DNA of 64,000 nt, taken from positions 4,588,001-4,652,000 of the forward strand of contig OY751490.1 in the NCBI GenBank assembly GCA_963565915.1, read 5' to 3'. The notes under the pieces are model-generated. The model was given only the letters and a program-made list of their open reading frames with translations, ran no database searches and was not told where the DNA came from. Positions 11,016 through 22,070 of this stretch are shown here, in pieces; the stretch's first letter is position 1; each line of letters starts with the position of its first letter. This stretch comes from Entoloma clypeatum (lineage: Eukaryota > Basidiomycota > Agaricomycetes > Agaricales > Entolomataceae). A program made the translations under genes and the position numbers.

Positions 11016-12433
11016 TGTTACGGACTCTACGGTATGAGGACCACATCATATCTTTTACCTATCATCCCAACGCGGCGCTGATAAGGCCGCGCTGCATCTA
11101 GGCCTAAAATCTGCGCATTTGCACCCTTTCACACTATCTCTAAGGGATATAGAGAGTCCTAGATGAGCTCCGATTCTGAGGACTTAGTGGCGACATTAGA
11201 GAGAGACCAGCGACCCTGGCAATGTAGGACATAGTGCTGGTCACCACTATGGGCTTAGCTATGATACTCGAGAGCTATGGGATCATCTCGCAAGATAGAA
11301 AAGACTATCGAGTGCCTCTTGTGACGAAGCGTGAAACAAGGAGATGGGTTATATTGGAATTATCGATGACACTAGCACTGTCTACTGTATGTCGGGGCTT
11401 GACCGGAGACATTCTCGCGAGAGGTTTGGTCAACGTGCGCCGTGCTTCACGTCCAAATCGTCCGTATCAGGAATATCAAAATGACATCGGATGATACAGA
11501 CCGAGATTGGGTTTGATATGTCGCGATCAACGTGACCTTATGGTGAACTGTGATAGAGATTGAATCTGATGGGTGGCTTACCAAGGCGACCCTTAATTGA
11601 TGCAGTTGATACCTCACGGTAACCAGTCGGCATTGTCCTGGGTACATCGCAAAACCAAGTTATTGAAATAGTGGCCTCTCCAGTACGGCAGAGGTTTGGA
11701 TATGAAAAAGGGGCATACCTGTGGTGTTGTCTACCACATGGGCACATCGAAACGACTTTAGCGGAGGTCATTTGACTAAATACCATTTATCAATACCACA
11801 TGCAACCTTTTTCTATATTTATTGCTGCTCATGTATAAAATCTCGTAGTTTCATCGTAGATAGGTAGGTTAGATTGTGCCCCAGAATTGATAGCATTTGT
11901 CTTGTGCATCTGTCGTCGTTCGTGAGTATCATTGAAGCCTCGAGATTGTTTGGTTTGCATCAGAAGTCAGTTGTGATTGTGTTTTGTGTGTTCGAGAACT
12001 TGTCAATCGTCAAATCGTGTTATCTATCAGTCGTATTGGTCATTGTCGTGTTCGTATTCAGTTGAGATTGTGTTTGCGAAGTCTTGTTGGTTGGGAAATC
12101 ACAAACCTCAGTTCATTATCTATTGAGAACTATCTCTAAGTCTTGTTCGAGACTTATTGAGCCATCGCTAAACGAGTTATCCAATTGTTGTTTGGAATAC
12201 CCCGAACTATATCGATTGAGAAGTACGCATCGCGAGACTTGTTTGGTCTTCGTTGTTGTGTTTGGTGTTTGTGTGTGTGATAGAGATATCGCTCGTGCTC
12301 ATCCCCAGACTCACTTCCTTCGTTTCAGCACCCTCTTATGAACTTACTATGTCTAATGTCTACTTTCGCAAGCTTCGATTCCCAGTCTGACTCACTATCT
12401 TACTTTGTCATCCCCTTTAGTATATTTTGCTCC
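11016..12433 (+). repeat. Gypsy-1 LTR fragment (copy E), split by a solo LTR
   Basis: Bases 11016-11078 match the first 63 bases of the 402 bp LTR (TGTTACGG…). The match resumes at 12332 (CCTCTTATG…) and runs to about 12433, where the LTR is cut. The insert is the element at 11079-12327. The joined halves read as the intact LTR. Confidence 0.82.
11079..12327. mobile_element. Solo LTR, 1249 bp, family X
   Basis: TG...CA limits (TGATAAGGCC…CGTTTCA). Flanked by GCGC at 11075-11078 and GCAC at 12328-12331, which fits a 4 bp target duplication with one CG to CA change; the uninterrupted LTRs show the empty site. A TATA-like TGTATAAAA lies near 11830. No convincing coding region. I call it a solo LTR by its structure; the full element is not in this window. 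Confidence 0.65.
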
Positions 12434-12556
12434 CGCACTAGGCGTTCTTTATCGACCTCATCAGTCAAACACACACTGAGTTCCCCGCTCTAGTCTACTC
12501 CCCTGTCCAATATAGCCTCCCCATTCTTCTTCTATCTTTCAACCATCCTTGCCGCC

Positions 12557-12737
12557 ATGTCCAACACCATTTCTATCTCCACTTCCACCACCGACATCAA
12601 CCCTGCCATCGCCACTCTCATGAACAAAGCACTCTCCATGAGAGGCCAAGTCCATGCCCTTGAAACCTCCCTTGCCGACCTTCTTCATCGCCAGATGCAC
12701 ATCCGGCTTCACTCACTGTCCAACCTCCCTGTTGCCC
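12557..12737 (+). pseudogene. Gypsy-1 ORF3, truncated copy
   Basis: The first 60 or so codons of ORF3 (MSNTISISTSTTDINPAI…), diverged from the copy at 2683. It is preceded by the usual leader (12440-12556). It is cut at 12737, where an opposite-strand Gypsy-1 LTR begins, and then reads into LTR sequence. Confidence 0.7.
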
Positions 12738-13125
12738 AACCGTTCCAAGGTTCGGGCAGAGTATGCAGGAAGTGGAAAGGCGAAGAGCAATGTGATTGCT
12801 AAATCTAAGGAATCTAACTATGCTACAGAGGGTTTATATAGGTACTGACTATAGGCGATAGCGGATGAGTCAGTACTGCGGAAGGCAGTGCACATGAGTA
12901 AGGCAACTGCGGAAGGCTATGTACAATGAGTAAGCTGACTGTGGAAAGCAAGTCAGCGTGGGAGCGAAGTATACTAAAGGGGATGACAAAGTAAGGTAGT
13001 GAGTCAGACTGGGAATCGAAGGTTGCGAAAGTAGACATTAGACATAGTAAGTTCATAAGAGGGCGCCGCGTTCGGATGATAGGTAAAAGATATGACATGG
13101 TCCTCATACTGTAGAGTCCGTAACA
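12738..13125 (-). repeat. Gypsy-1 3' LTR of copy D
   Basis: Matches the 402 bp LTR except that the last 14 or so bases are missing at the left joint with the ORF3 fragment. At 13126 the purine tract of the minus-strand element follows. Confidence 0.88.
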
Positions 13126-13200
13126 TGTTCCCCTCCTCAAGCTCTGTGTCCTCACAGAGTCACTGTCCCCATTCCTCATTGTTGTTGGGGTCGGACCAGT

Positions 13201-13521
13201 TCAGGCTCTCCTTGAGGCTCCAATCTCCTCGTTGATGGCAACAGTGAGCTCGAGGCCTTTGATAGCCAACCAAATACACCGATTTTCAATGACGAGGGTG
13301 CTGGTGTAATTTCTGAGAATTTGTTTTTCCTCGGGACTTGGGGCGACAGGGAGGTTGGACAGTGAGTGGAGCTGGATATGCATCTGGCAATGAAGGAGAT
13401 CGGCAAGGGAAGTTTCAAGGGCATGGATTTGGTCTCTCATGGAGAGTGCTTCATTCATGAGGGCGGCGATGGCGGGGTTGATGTCGGCAGTGGAAGTGGA
13501 GGTAGCGGCGGTGTTAGACAT
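13201..13521 (-). CDS. Gypsy-1 ORF3, copy D
   Basis: Predicts the same 106 residues as the ORF at 2683-3003, on the opposite strand. It lies between the copy D pol remnant and its 3' LTR. Function unknown. Confidence 0.6.
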   Translation of the reverse strand: MSNTAATSTSTADINPAIAALMNEALSMRDQIHALETSLADLLHCQMHIQLHSLSNLPVAPSPEEKQILRNYTSTLVIENRCIWLAIKGLELTVAINEEIGASRRA

Positions 13522-13654
13522 GGCGGCGAGGATGGTTGAGAGGTAAAAGAAGAATGGGGAGGCTATACTGGGCAGAGAAGTGGACTAGAGCGGGGAACTC
13601 GGTGTGTGTTTGACTGGTGAGGTCAGTACTGTTGTGGCTTTCGAAAGATGTCTT

Positions 13655-15510
13655 TTATCGTGGGCGAGACAGCTTCTGCCGATGGAAATCATGGATCAGA
13701 TCTTGGGCGTTCTGAACGTTGGTTCGAGGTTCCCATGTGTTCTCTTCTGGGCCATATCCTTCCCACTGGACGAGGTACTGGATCTTTCCACGGAACTTTC
13801 AAGAGTCTAGGATCATAGACACATGGTACTCTTCTCGTCCTTCGACGATGATCGGATCAGGGGCTGGCTTCTTCTTCTGAATAGCATACTTCGGGGTTTC
13901 GTATGGCGATAACAGGGTCTCGTTGAACACAGGGTGGATCATCTTCCAAGTCTTCAGAAGATCAAGAAGGTACGCACTAGCTCCTTTCTTCTCTAGGACT
14001 TTGAATGGTCCATGTCGGAGTGCATCAAGCTTCTTGAGGGGCGATCGGTCCTGATGTTAGCCCCCCCCAGCCACACCTTGTTCCCGATGCGGTAGTTCCA
14101 AGATGGACTTCGCCGTGTATCAACTGTCTTCTTCATCTGATCCTGTGCTTGTTTCAGTGCTGCATTGGCTTCTTCCTGTGCCTGTTTGAGTTTTCAAGAA
14201 GTCGTTGCCAGCCAGATTGGTATCTTCTAACACTAGGATTTCTTTGGAGTTTTGCATGAGTTCTTCCTTGGTTTTACCGATAACCACAATGTCATCCATG
14301 TAGATCACGCAGATACATCGGCGGATCTGGTCCCGGAATAGACTAGACATCATTTGAGAGAACATTCCCGGGGAGTTGCAAAGACCGAAAAACATGACCA
14401 ATGGTTCAAACAATCCTCGACTGGTGAGGAAGGCAGCTTTCCATTCATCGCCCTCCTTAATCCAGACATTGTTATAGCCCCACATGATGTCCATCTTATT
14501 GAAGTAGACTGCATCTTTCAGCACGTCCAAGAGGTCGGAGATGCGTGGGAGTGGGAACTTGTCTTTGACCGTAAATTTGTTGACCATGCGGTAATCTTGT
14601 ACCAATTGTTTGGAACCATCCTTCTTGTTGATGAAGAAGCAAGGGGAGGCATAAGGGGATTTGGACGGGCAGATCTTTCCTGTTGCTAGACCCTCATTGA
14701 TGAATGCGTCCAATTCCTCTTGTTCCTTTTGTGTCATGGGATATGTATTTCCCCCTAGTTCCTTTGGTGTGTCCGGTGTAAGTTCGATATCATGGTCCCA
14801 TTCCCTTTCCTTTGGGATCTTGTCAAAGTTCTCCTTCTCGAAGAGGTGAGCAAATCGATCAACTTATGAGGGTCATTTAGTTGTGGGAGGTGGTGTGGGA
14901 GTGACAGCTTCTAAAATAGGGTCTCCAGGTTTCCATTTCTGACTTGACTTCTTGGGTGCATCTTTGTCGCATACTTCAACCATGCGAACCCAGTGTTTGT
15001 GACCATCAAGGTTAACCTTGAAATCCGAATGTTTGGTTCGACATGTAGTTGGGCACCGGTTAAATGTTACCGCGCCGGTTGTCCAATTGATTGTGGGGTT
15101 GTGGTGTACCAACCAGTCATGTCCCAAGAGCATGTCCGTTCTCCCAATGTCCAGTACCATTGCTTCCATGGTTTCCTGATGTGCTCCCAAATCCAGTTTG
15201 ACTTCGGCAAGTTGGCTCGCTTTCTGTTGTTGATTTGGTGATCCATCCGCATTTAGAATTGCTATGGGCAGTATTCCTCGCGTGGGGAGGTTCTGTTTGT
15301 GTACTATTCTGGGATGGATGCATGTACGTTCACATCCGCTGTCAACCTCAGGTTGGATGACCTTTGGTCCTTGTCATGTTTTGAGCTGAGCTAACAGCCT
15401 GATCTCTCGTCTTTTCAGAGGTTTATCTTCCTTCACAATCTTGGTCAACAGGTTCTATTGTCTGCAGTCATACAAGGCAAGCAAGTCCATTTAATAGATA
15501 AGGGTCACGA
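13655..15510 (-). pseudogene. Gypsy-1 copy D, pol with internal deletion
   Basis: Reading right to left: protease region with VDSGCE (near 15340), RT (VQDYRMVNKF, YMDD near 14300), then a direct jump near 14233 from RT into the integrase C-terminal linker (LEDTN), and last the chromodomain. RNase H and the integrase core are missing. RT and integrase share CTA at the joint, so a short-homology deletion or template switch is likely. The 3' half shares its damage (the run of G, the lost A, the TGA in the chromodomain) with copy A. Confidence 0.88.
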
Positions 15511-15521
15511 CTTAGCATCGT

Positions 15522-16975
15522 TTAATGAGACCCTTCAGGAAAATCCTTCTCGTCGGCTTCTAAGATTGTGGTTTCATCATTCTCGGCATCTTCCTCGGAC
15601 ACCTTCCTAATCCTTCCAGAGTTCTTCTTCGGCTTGCGGCAGTTGCGCGCAATATGGCCTTCCTGGTCACAGTTGAAACACTTGCGACCATCTTTCTTCT
15701 TTGGAGCACTACAGTCTTTAGCCAGATGACCGAAGCGTTGACATTTGTAGCAATGGGCTACTCCTGCTTTGTCGATCTCCATGGCCTTGCCCTGACCACC
15801 ATAAGTGGTGCCTGATCCGGTACGCATGTCACCACCACCTCAGATGACCAGTGTGTGTCCTTCCATCTGTCGTCCCTTGTTTCGGATCTCCTTTGCATAA
15901 TCGGAGTACGTCTTGCCGTCGCTAGTCACTTGTTCAGAGATTCTGCGGTTGACGTTCTTCTCTAGGATTTATTTCCCAGTTTCTTCACCAAGGTTTGACA
16001 GCTTCAAGAGTTCTTCAAATTCATCCAAGAATTCGTCAACGGTGCGTTTCTCTTGTTTCAGGACTTCGAGTCTTGCTTTGGCAGCGACCGACTTGTTGGC
16101 GATGGAGAATCGGGTGGCAATGTCATCGGAAAAACCTAGCCAGGTAATGTTCTCGTTGTCAACAGCAAGAGCGTCTAACTTGTTACTGGCCCAGTGTCTG
16201 CCGGACCCTTCCATCATATGGGATAGTACCACAAGAATCTTCTGATCGTCTGTGAGGCTCTTTTGGAATCTGATGTATAGTTTGGTGGCTTTCCACCACT
16301 CGTCAAAGGTGTGTCTGTCCTTGAACATCCCAGGATCCTTGATGATCTTGGATATATCCATTGTTTGTACTGCCGGAGCTTCTGCCATGTCTAGAGTCTG
16401 CGGAGGAGAAGAGGGGTTGGGTTGTTGGGATGAAGATGGGGTTCGGGATACAGGTAAGGATTGAAAATGAGTCCCTGTTCTAGGCATCTGTTCAATATCT
16501 GACTGCACGGAGTCAAAAGTAAATTCGTCAGGGGACTCGTCGGCGGAATCGGTGGCAAAACGTTCAGAGTATTTCCTCTGTAAATCTCTAAGGAATCTCT
16601 GTTCCTGCACGTCTGTTGGTTGCGAGAAGGGGTCAAGTCTCTCGTTTTGTGCCCAACAGTTGTACTCGGTCTGTTGTTCTTCGGTGGTGAAGTGGGCGTA
16701 GATCTGCTGCTTTGAGTAAGACGTGATGATGTGGCTCTGGGACGTCTTGATGTGAGCATCCTAATCAATCTTCTGATAATGGTTGTCTGGACACCGATAA
16801 ACTCTCTGATCTCTGTGATCCGACCTGTCTGAGGTCCTTCTTGAATGCGAAAACTTTCGAGTTCGTTCTGTCGGGCGTTGTAACGCGTGATCTGGTGTTG
16901 CCGAGCAAGATGGATGCTCTCTGCTATCTCGCCGTGGGGGCGATGCTTGTCGTTGTCTAGTTCTTTGTCAAGCAC
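15522..16975 (-). pseudogene. Gypsy-1 copy D, gag
   Basis: Nucleocapsid-type Gag. The N-terminal part is charged and helical (LDKELDNDKHRPHGE…). The central part is capsid-like (FDEWWKATKLYIRFQKSL…HWASNKLDAL). Two CCHC zinc knuckles lie at about 15640-15770 (C-x2-C-x4-H-x4-C twice, CYKCQRFGHLAKDC and CFNCDQEGHIARNC). A TAA near 15969 replaces the TAC seen in copy C. The N-terminal segment and the main Gag frame differ, with a TAG between them in both copies, so a spliced or separate upstream product is possible. Confidence 0.85.
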
Positions 16976-17179
16976 CTGCTGTAGGATGCGACGGATCTCC
17001 GATTCGATGTACTGCTGGATGAGTGTAAAATCGATACTGTCTCGAGGACTTAGCTCCTCCTGTCAGGCTTCTGGCATGCTGAATGGGTTACTGGTGAAGT
17101 CTTCAAAGAAGCGTGATGTCTTGACTCGTCTGGTAGTTGCTCTCTTCGCTCTGGGCGAACCTAATGAGATTCAGCAACT

Positions 17180-17580
17180 TGTTATGCTTAACAAACCGTT
17201 CCAAGGTTCGGGCAGAGTATGCAGGAAGTGGAAAGGCGAAGAGCAATGTGATTGCTAAATCTAAGGAATCTACTACAGTACAAGAGGTTTATATAGGTAC
17301 TGACTATAGGTGGTAGCGGATGAGTCAGTACTGCGGAAGGCAGTGCGCATGAGTAAGGTGACTGCGGAAGGCTATGTACAGTGAGTAAGCTGACTGCGGA
17401 AAGCGAGTCAGTGTGGGAGCAAAGTATACTAAAGGGGATGACAAAGTAATGTAGTGAGTCAGACTGGGAATCGAAGGTTGCGAAAGTAGACATTAGACAT
17501 AGTAAGTTTGTAAGAGGGCGCTGAGCCGGGCCGATAAGTAAAAGTGATGATGTCGTCTGCATACCGTAGAGTCCATAACA
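17180..17580 (-). repeat. Gypsy-1 5' LTR of copy D
   Basis: 401 bp, TGTTATGC…CATAACA on the plus strand. Just inside (17167-17177) is AGATTCAGCAA, the candidate primer site. It matches the reverse complement of the LTR word at 17252-17262 (TTGCTAAATCT) with one wobble. Confidence 0.9.
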
Positions 17581-17589
17581 ATCGCCGCC

Positions 17590-17800
17590 AATGGCCACCT
17601 TTTGTCAATGACCACTGCTCATGCCCAACAGCCACGTCTTGCCTGCAACACCCTCCTCTCACACCCACTCGCACCCAACGGCCGCCTCTCGCCACCAACA
17701 GCCCCCACACGCGCCGCATGGCCCCCACACATCTCCAACAGCCACGACTCACCCCCAATGGCTGTCTCTCCCGCCCACCACCTTGAATGGCTGTGCATGA
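17590..17800. repeat. Minisatellite family 1 block
   Basis: Imperfect CCCAACGGCCNCC units directly beside the copy D LTR. No inverted ends found around it. From 17801 to 18170 I see no gene. Confidence 0.7.
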
Positions 17801-18174
17801 CGCCCCACTCGCACCTGGAGGAAGGGATGGGGCTGGGGACAACAAGTCGCATAGGGACTTAGGCAGTTCCACCCATGTGAAAGGGCTCATCAGAGGGCTT
17901 AACCGCTGCCCTAACTGCTCTAACTGGATTATAATCTGAGTACATCTGACTACCCAACTTAGATTTAACAGCAGGAGTCTATCAGTGATCCTGATCACCT
18001 GACTTGACCCCAGTGTCATGGGTGTATGTAATGGGTCACACTTCTCACCCTTGAGAGAATATGCCGCCAATATGTTTTTTAGGCATACAGGACTTTTTCA
18101 TCAGGTACCTCCACCACATGATAAGATCATATATGATGGCGGCCATGTGGTCACATGACCCACATAACAGAAAG

Positions 18175-18255
18175 TCCCAAAGTGCGCGGTCATGGGGGCT
18201 CGAACCCATGACCCAGCAGGGTGTAGTATGACACATGCATGCCACACGCGTCTCA
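18175..18255 (-). other. tRNA-like segment, possible SINE head
   Basis: On the minus strand there is a good B-box-like word (GGGTTCGAGCC) inside a TCATGGG…CCCATGA stem, with a poor A-box candidate (GTGTGGCATGC) upstream. It does not fold into a convincing tRNA by eye. It could be the head of a tRNA-derived SINE running left, or chance. Confidence 0.25.
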
Positions 18256-18295
18256 TAGTTTTTATTTTTGTAGTTTAATTACATGTTTTTTCTAC

Positions 18296-18927
18296 TGTGA
18301 ACACCCGTGTGGGAACCCAAACCCGTCCCTACCCATGCATTGATGTGTTGCTACCTGTGCGGGTACAGGTATGGGTCGGCATTGCAGTATCCGCGGGAGT
18401 ACCCATGCCATTGTCTAGCCACCTCTCTTCAACTACCCCCCCTCCCCACTGCCAGCTCACTTCCATGAGCCTCCTCTCCCCCAGGTCCTGACAACCATTT
18501 TCAAGATCACCCTCCCAATCATGAAATGGGCTGCCAGTGGACCTCCTATGGTAAACTTCGAGACCTTTATGATTCCCTCAGTCTGATTACTTATATAATA
18601 GACTATTATTTACTTCTCTCTTTATTACATACAATACATATACAACACATGTCATCACACACACTTGCGTATCTCTCTCTCATAACTTTATGTATCATCA
18701 GATGGACTGTGTAATGGGATCTTACTCTCCCATGCTACACACTACTGTAGCAGTTGTATCCAAATTGTACTCTAGTAAGAGTCGTGAGGCAGTGCCACGT
18801 CAGAGCGTGGCGTGTGATGGGTACTGCCATGGGTTCAGGTTGCGAAATCACAACCCATACCTGTAGCCATGGATACCTGTACCTGTGACCCCATGTGGGT
18901 TACCCATACCCGTGCTATTGCCTAGGG
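18296..18927. mobile_element. hAT-type family B end fragments
   Basis: Two blocks of GGGTAC / GTACCC words end in GCCATTGTCTA (near 18416) and GCTATTGCCTA (near 18927). They resemble the right end of the family B element at 39766-42465. The left ends are not clear. Bases 18425-18829 between them hold no gene I recognise. Confidence 0.4.
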
Positions 18928-19229
18928 GTGGCATGGGGGCAGCCTGTGGTGGAAAAGCCCTGGGGGCCAGGGGTGCAGGAGGTGCTTGCACGCGAAAGGC
19001 AGCAGCATGTGGGGGTGCAAAGGGCTTGCATTGAGGGGAGTGAAGGTGCCCTGGGCAGTGGGGGAGGTGGAGGCAATGGTTGGGGGACTGCCGTAGGAGG
19101 GGGAGGGGCAACAGGTTGAGGGGCCTGTTTACCACAGGGAGAGGGCAGTTTGCAAGCCGACCCTTAGCCTTCTGGGGCCAGGTCTGGCATTTGCGAGGGT
19201 GCTGGTGGGAATGGATTGGTGATGACAGA
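18928..19229. other. G-rich stretch without recognised gene
   Basis: Strongly strand-skewed DNA. The minus strand would read as a proline-rich peptide, but there is no start, domain or partner to support a gene. It continues at 20126 once the element at 19230-20117 is removed. Confidence 0.3.
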
Positions 19230-20117
19230 TAGTGATGGACAAGGGTACACAAAATCCTCAGGGTTTTGGTGAAGGATAAGGGAGGGTAAGGGTGAGGGTC
19301 AGAATTTCTTACCCTCCGAAAACCCGCACCATTTGGATGGGTTTGGAGGGTCACATGATGTTTGGTTGAGCCAAACAATCAACAATCAACAAGTTGAAGT
19401 TGATGTTGATACTTTTATCCTCCCTACTCATGCCCAACAGCCCCCCTTCGTGCCCAATGGCCCCTACACACATCGACTCACACCCAACAGCCCCCCATTG
19501 TGCATAATGGTCCCCCTTCTTGCCCAATGGCCCCTACTCACATTGACTCATGCCCACTCACATCGACTCATGCCCAATGGCGTCAACTCATGCCCAATGG
19601 CCCCCCCTTCGCGCCCAATGGCCCCTACTCACACCGACTCATGCCCACTCACATCGACTCACACCCAATGGCCCCACTCACGCCCTCTTGCCTAACAGCC
19701 CTCACCATTCCCCACCCTCCCATACTCGCCCACTGCCACCACCTACCCATCCGCCAAATGGCGCGGGAGGCAAAGGCAGTGGCTAGAGAAGGGGAGGTGG
19801 GCTGGGAGGTCCACAACAGGGTAGATGTAGTATGTGAGAGCACCAGGACGCAACACGATGCACACATGAGGAGCGAGGAGGGTTGCACATGCACCCCCAC
19901 AAGGTCCGCAATGGCGCGCGGCGCGCAGACAGGCTGCATAGCACCAAGGGTGTCTACCCTTGTGTGCTGCCCCGTGGGTATTCTGTACCCCCGCATACCC
20001 TCGAAAGCTGTCACCCATAGGTGAGGGTTTTCCTTACCCTTGACGAGGGGGTACGGTTTTTCAAGGGTAGGGGTACGGGTATGGAGTTTTACCCGCAGGT
20101 TACCCATGTCCATCAAT
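19230..20117. mobile_element. hAT-type non-autonomous element, family C, 888 bp, with minisatellite
   Basis: The left end (TAGTGATGGACAAGGGTA) and right end (TACCCATGTCCATCAAT) are inverted. The flank ATGACAGA occurs at 19222-19229 and 20118-20125, an 8 bp target duplication. The interior holds a minisatellite (about 19420-19730). No transposase gene. Confidence 0.65.
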
Positions 20118-20125
20118 ATGACAGA

Positions 20126-20591
20126 GGAGAGATGTTGAAAAGTGTTTCAAACGGCAGCAATTTTTCATGCAGGGACGGATGCTAACTGCTGCAGGGAGAA
20201 GCTTCCAATGTCTGGTATGTGACATTGGTGGGAGGGGGTGTCTGTTGCTGGAGATCAAACGGCGTGGGGCCAAAAGACCAACCATGAGATGGTGTTGCGG
20301 AAGAGGTCCTCAAGACTCTTGGAGAACTGATGTCTCTCCCTGTGAGGGGTGGTGTATTTGCGGCCATCTTGTGATGACCACGAGTCAGAGGACGGCGATC
20401 TGGGCAGAGGCCAAGAAGTCCTGCTCAACACAGATCTCTCCGCCCTCCCTCTGAACATGCAGAACCCAGGTGGTTCTGCCTCATCCCTCCCATGAGGCTG
20501 TGGCTATACAAGCTGCACCTCCAGCATCTCTTTTGGCATCTACTCAGAAGATCTCCAAGCAAGTGGCTAGTGACAGAAAGAGATCTGGAAC
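20126..20591. other. Unrecognised stretch before Gypsy-1 copy F
   Basis: Several medium ORFs overlap here, but none has a recognisable domain or clear start. It ends where Gag homology begins near 20592, so it is either flanking DNA or a host-gene scrap. Confidence 0.25.
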
Positions 20592-21139
20592 AAGGGGCGA
20601 CAGATGAAGGGCATGCACTTGTCATCCGAGGTGGCAGCAACATGCACACCAGATCGGGTACCACTTATGGTGGTCAGGGCAAGGCCATGGAGATTGACAA
20701 AGCAGGAGTAGCCCATTGCTACAACTGTCAACGCTTCGGTCATCTGGGTAAAGACTGTAGCGCTCCAAAGAAGAAAGATGGTCGCAAGTGTTTCAACTGT
20801 GACCAAGAAGGCCATATCACGCGCAACTGCCGCAAGCCGAAGAAGAACTCCGGAAGGGTTAGGAAGGTGTCCAAGGAAGATGCCGAGAATGATGAAACTC
20901 CGAAGTATGCCATCCAGAAAAAGAAACCAGCCCCTGATCCGATCATTGTCGAAGGACGAGAAGAGTACCATGTGTCTACGATCCTAGACTCTTGAAAGTT
21001 CCGTGGAAAGATCCAGTACCTCGTCCAGTGGGAAGGATATGGCCCAGAAGAGAACACATGGGAACCTCGAACCAACGTTCAGAACGCCCAAGATCTGATC
21101 CATGATTTCCATCGGCAGAAGCTGTCTCGCCCACGATAA
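20592..21139 (+). pseudogene. Gypsy-1 copy F: Gag zinc knuckles fused to chromodomain
   Basis: The frame runs through both CCHC knuckles (CYNCQRFGHLGKDC near 20720, CFNCDQEGHITRNC near 20790). At about 20893-20900 it jumps straight into the pol C-terminus (TPKYAIQKKK) and the chromodomain ([30 protein letters not shown]). Protease, RT, RNase H and integrase are gone. Gag and pol share GAAAC at the joint. A TGA (20993-20995), the same one as in copies A and D, stops the frame inside the chromodomain. The 5' part of gag is missing. Confidence 0.85.
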
Positions 21140-21272
21140 AAGACATCTTTCGAAAGCCACAACAGTACTGACCTCACCAGTCAAACACACACCGAGTTCC
21201 CCGCTCTAGTCCACTTCTCTGCCCAGTATAGCCTCCCCATTCTTCTTTTACCTCTCAACCATCCTCGCCGCC

Positions 21273-21971
21273 ATGTCTAACACCGCCGCTACCTCCACTT
21301 CCACTGCCGACATCAACCCCGCCATCGCCGCCCTCATGAATGAAGCACTCTCCATGAGAGACCAAATCCATGCCCTTGAAACTTCCCTTGCCGATCTCCT
21401 TCATTGCCAGATGCATATCCAGCTCCACTCACTGTCCAACCTCCCTGTCGCCCCAAGTCCCGAGGAAAAACAAATTCTCAGAAATTACACCAGCACCCTC
21501 GTCATTGAAAATCGGTGTATTTGGTTGGCTATCAAAGGCCTTGAGCTCACTGTTGCCATCAACGAGGAGATTGGAGCCTCAAGGAGAGTCCGAACTGGTC
21601 CGACCCCAACAACAATGAGGAATGGGGACAGTGACTCTGTGAGGACACAGAGCTTGAGGAGGGGAACATGTTACGGACTCTACAGTATGAGGACCATGTC
21701 ATATCTTTTACCTATCATCCAAACATGGCGCCCTCTTATGAACTTACTATGTCTAATGTCTACTTTTGCAACCTTCAATTCCCAGTCTGACTCACTACCT
21801 TACTTTGTCATCCCCTTTAGTATACTTCGCTCCCATGCTGACTCGCTTTCCGCAGTCAGCTTACTCATTGTACATAGCCTTCCGCAGTCACCTTACTCAT
21901 GTGCACTGCCTTCCGCAGTACTGACTCATCCGCTATCACCTATAGTCAGTACCTATATAAACCCTCTGTAG
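21273..21971 (+). CDS. Gypsy-1 ORF3, extended copy F
   Basis: Same N-terminal 105 or so residues as the ORF at 2683. The stop used there (TGA) is CGA here, so the frame runs on through the spacer and into the LTR to 21971. The extension is probably not functional. Its presence shows the spacer is open in this frame up to the LTR. Confidence 0.5.
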   Translation: MSNTAATSTSTADINPAIAALMNEALSMRDQIHALETSLADLLHCQMHIQLHSLSNLPVAPSPEEKQILRNYTSTLVIENRCIWLAIKGLELTVAINEEIGASRRVRTGPTPTTMRNGDSDSVRTQSLRRGTCYGLYSMRTMSYLLPIIQTWRPLMNLLCLMSTFATFNSQSDSLPYFVIPFSILRSHADSLSAVSLLIVHSLPQSPYSCALPSAVLTHPLSPIVSTYINPL

Positions 21972-22070
21972 CATAGTTAGATTCCTTAGATTTAGCAATC
22001 ACATTGCTCTTCGCCTTTCCACTTCCTGCATACTCTGCCCGAACCTTGGAACGGTTTGTTAAGCATAACA
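21669..22070 (+). repeat. Gypsy-1 LTR of copy F, 402 bp
   Basis: TGTTACGG…AAGCATAACA, TATA near 21953. At 22071 the sequence passes directly into the middle of another Gypsy-1 pol, so it is not followed by its normal flank. Confidence 0.92.
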
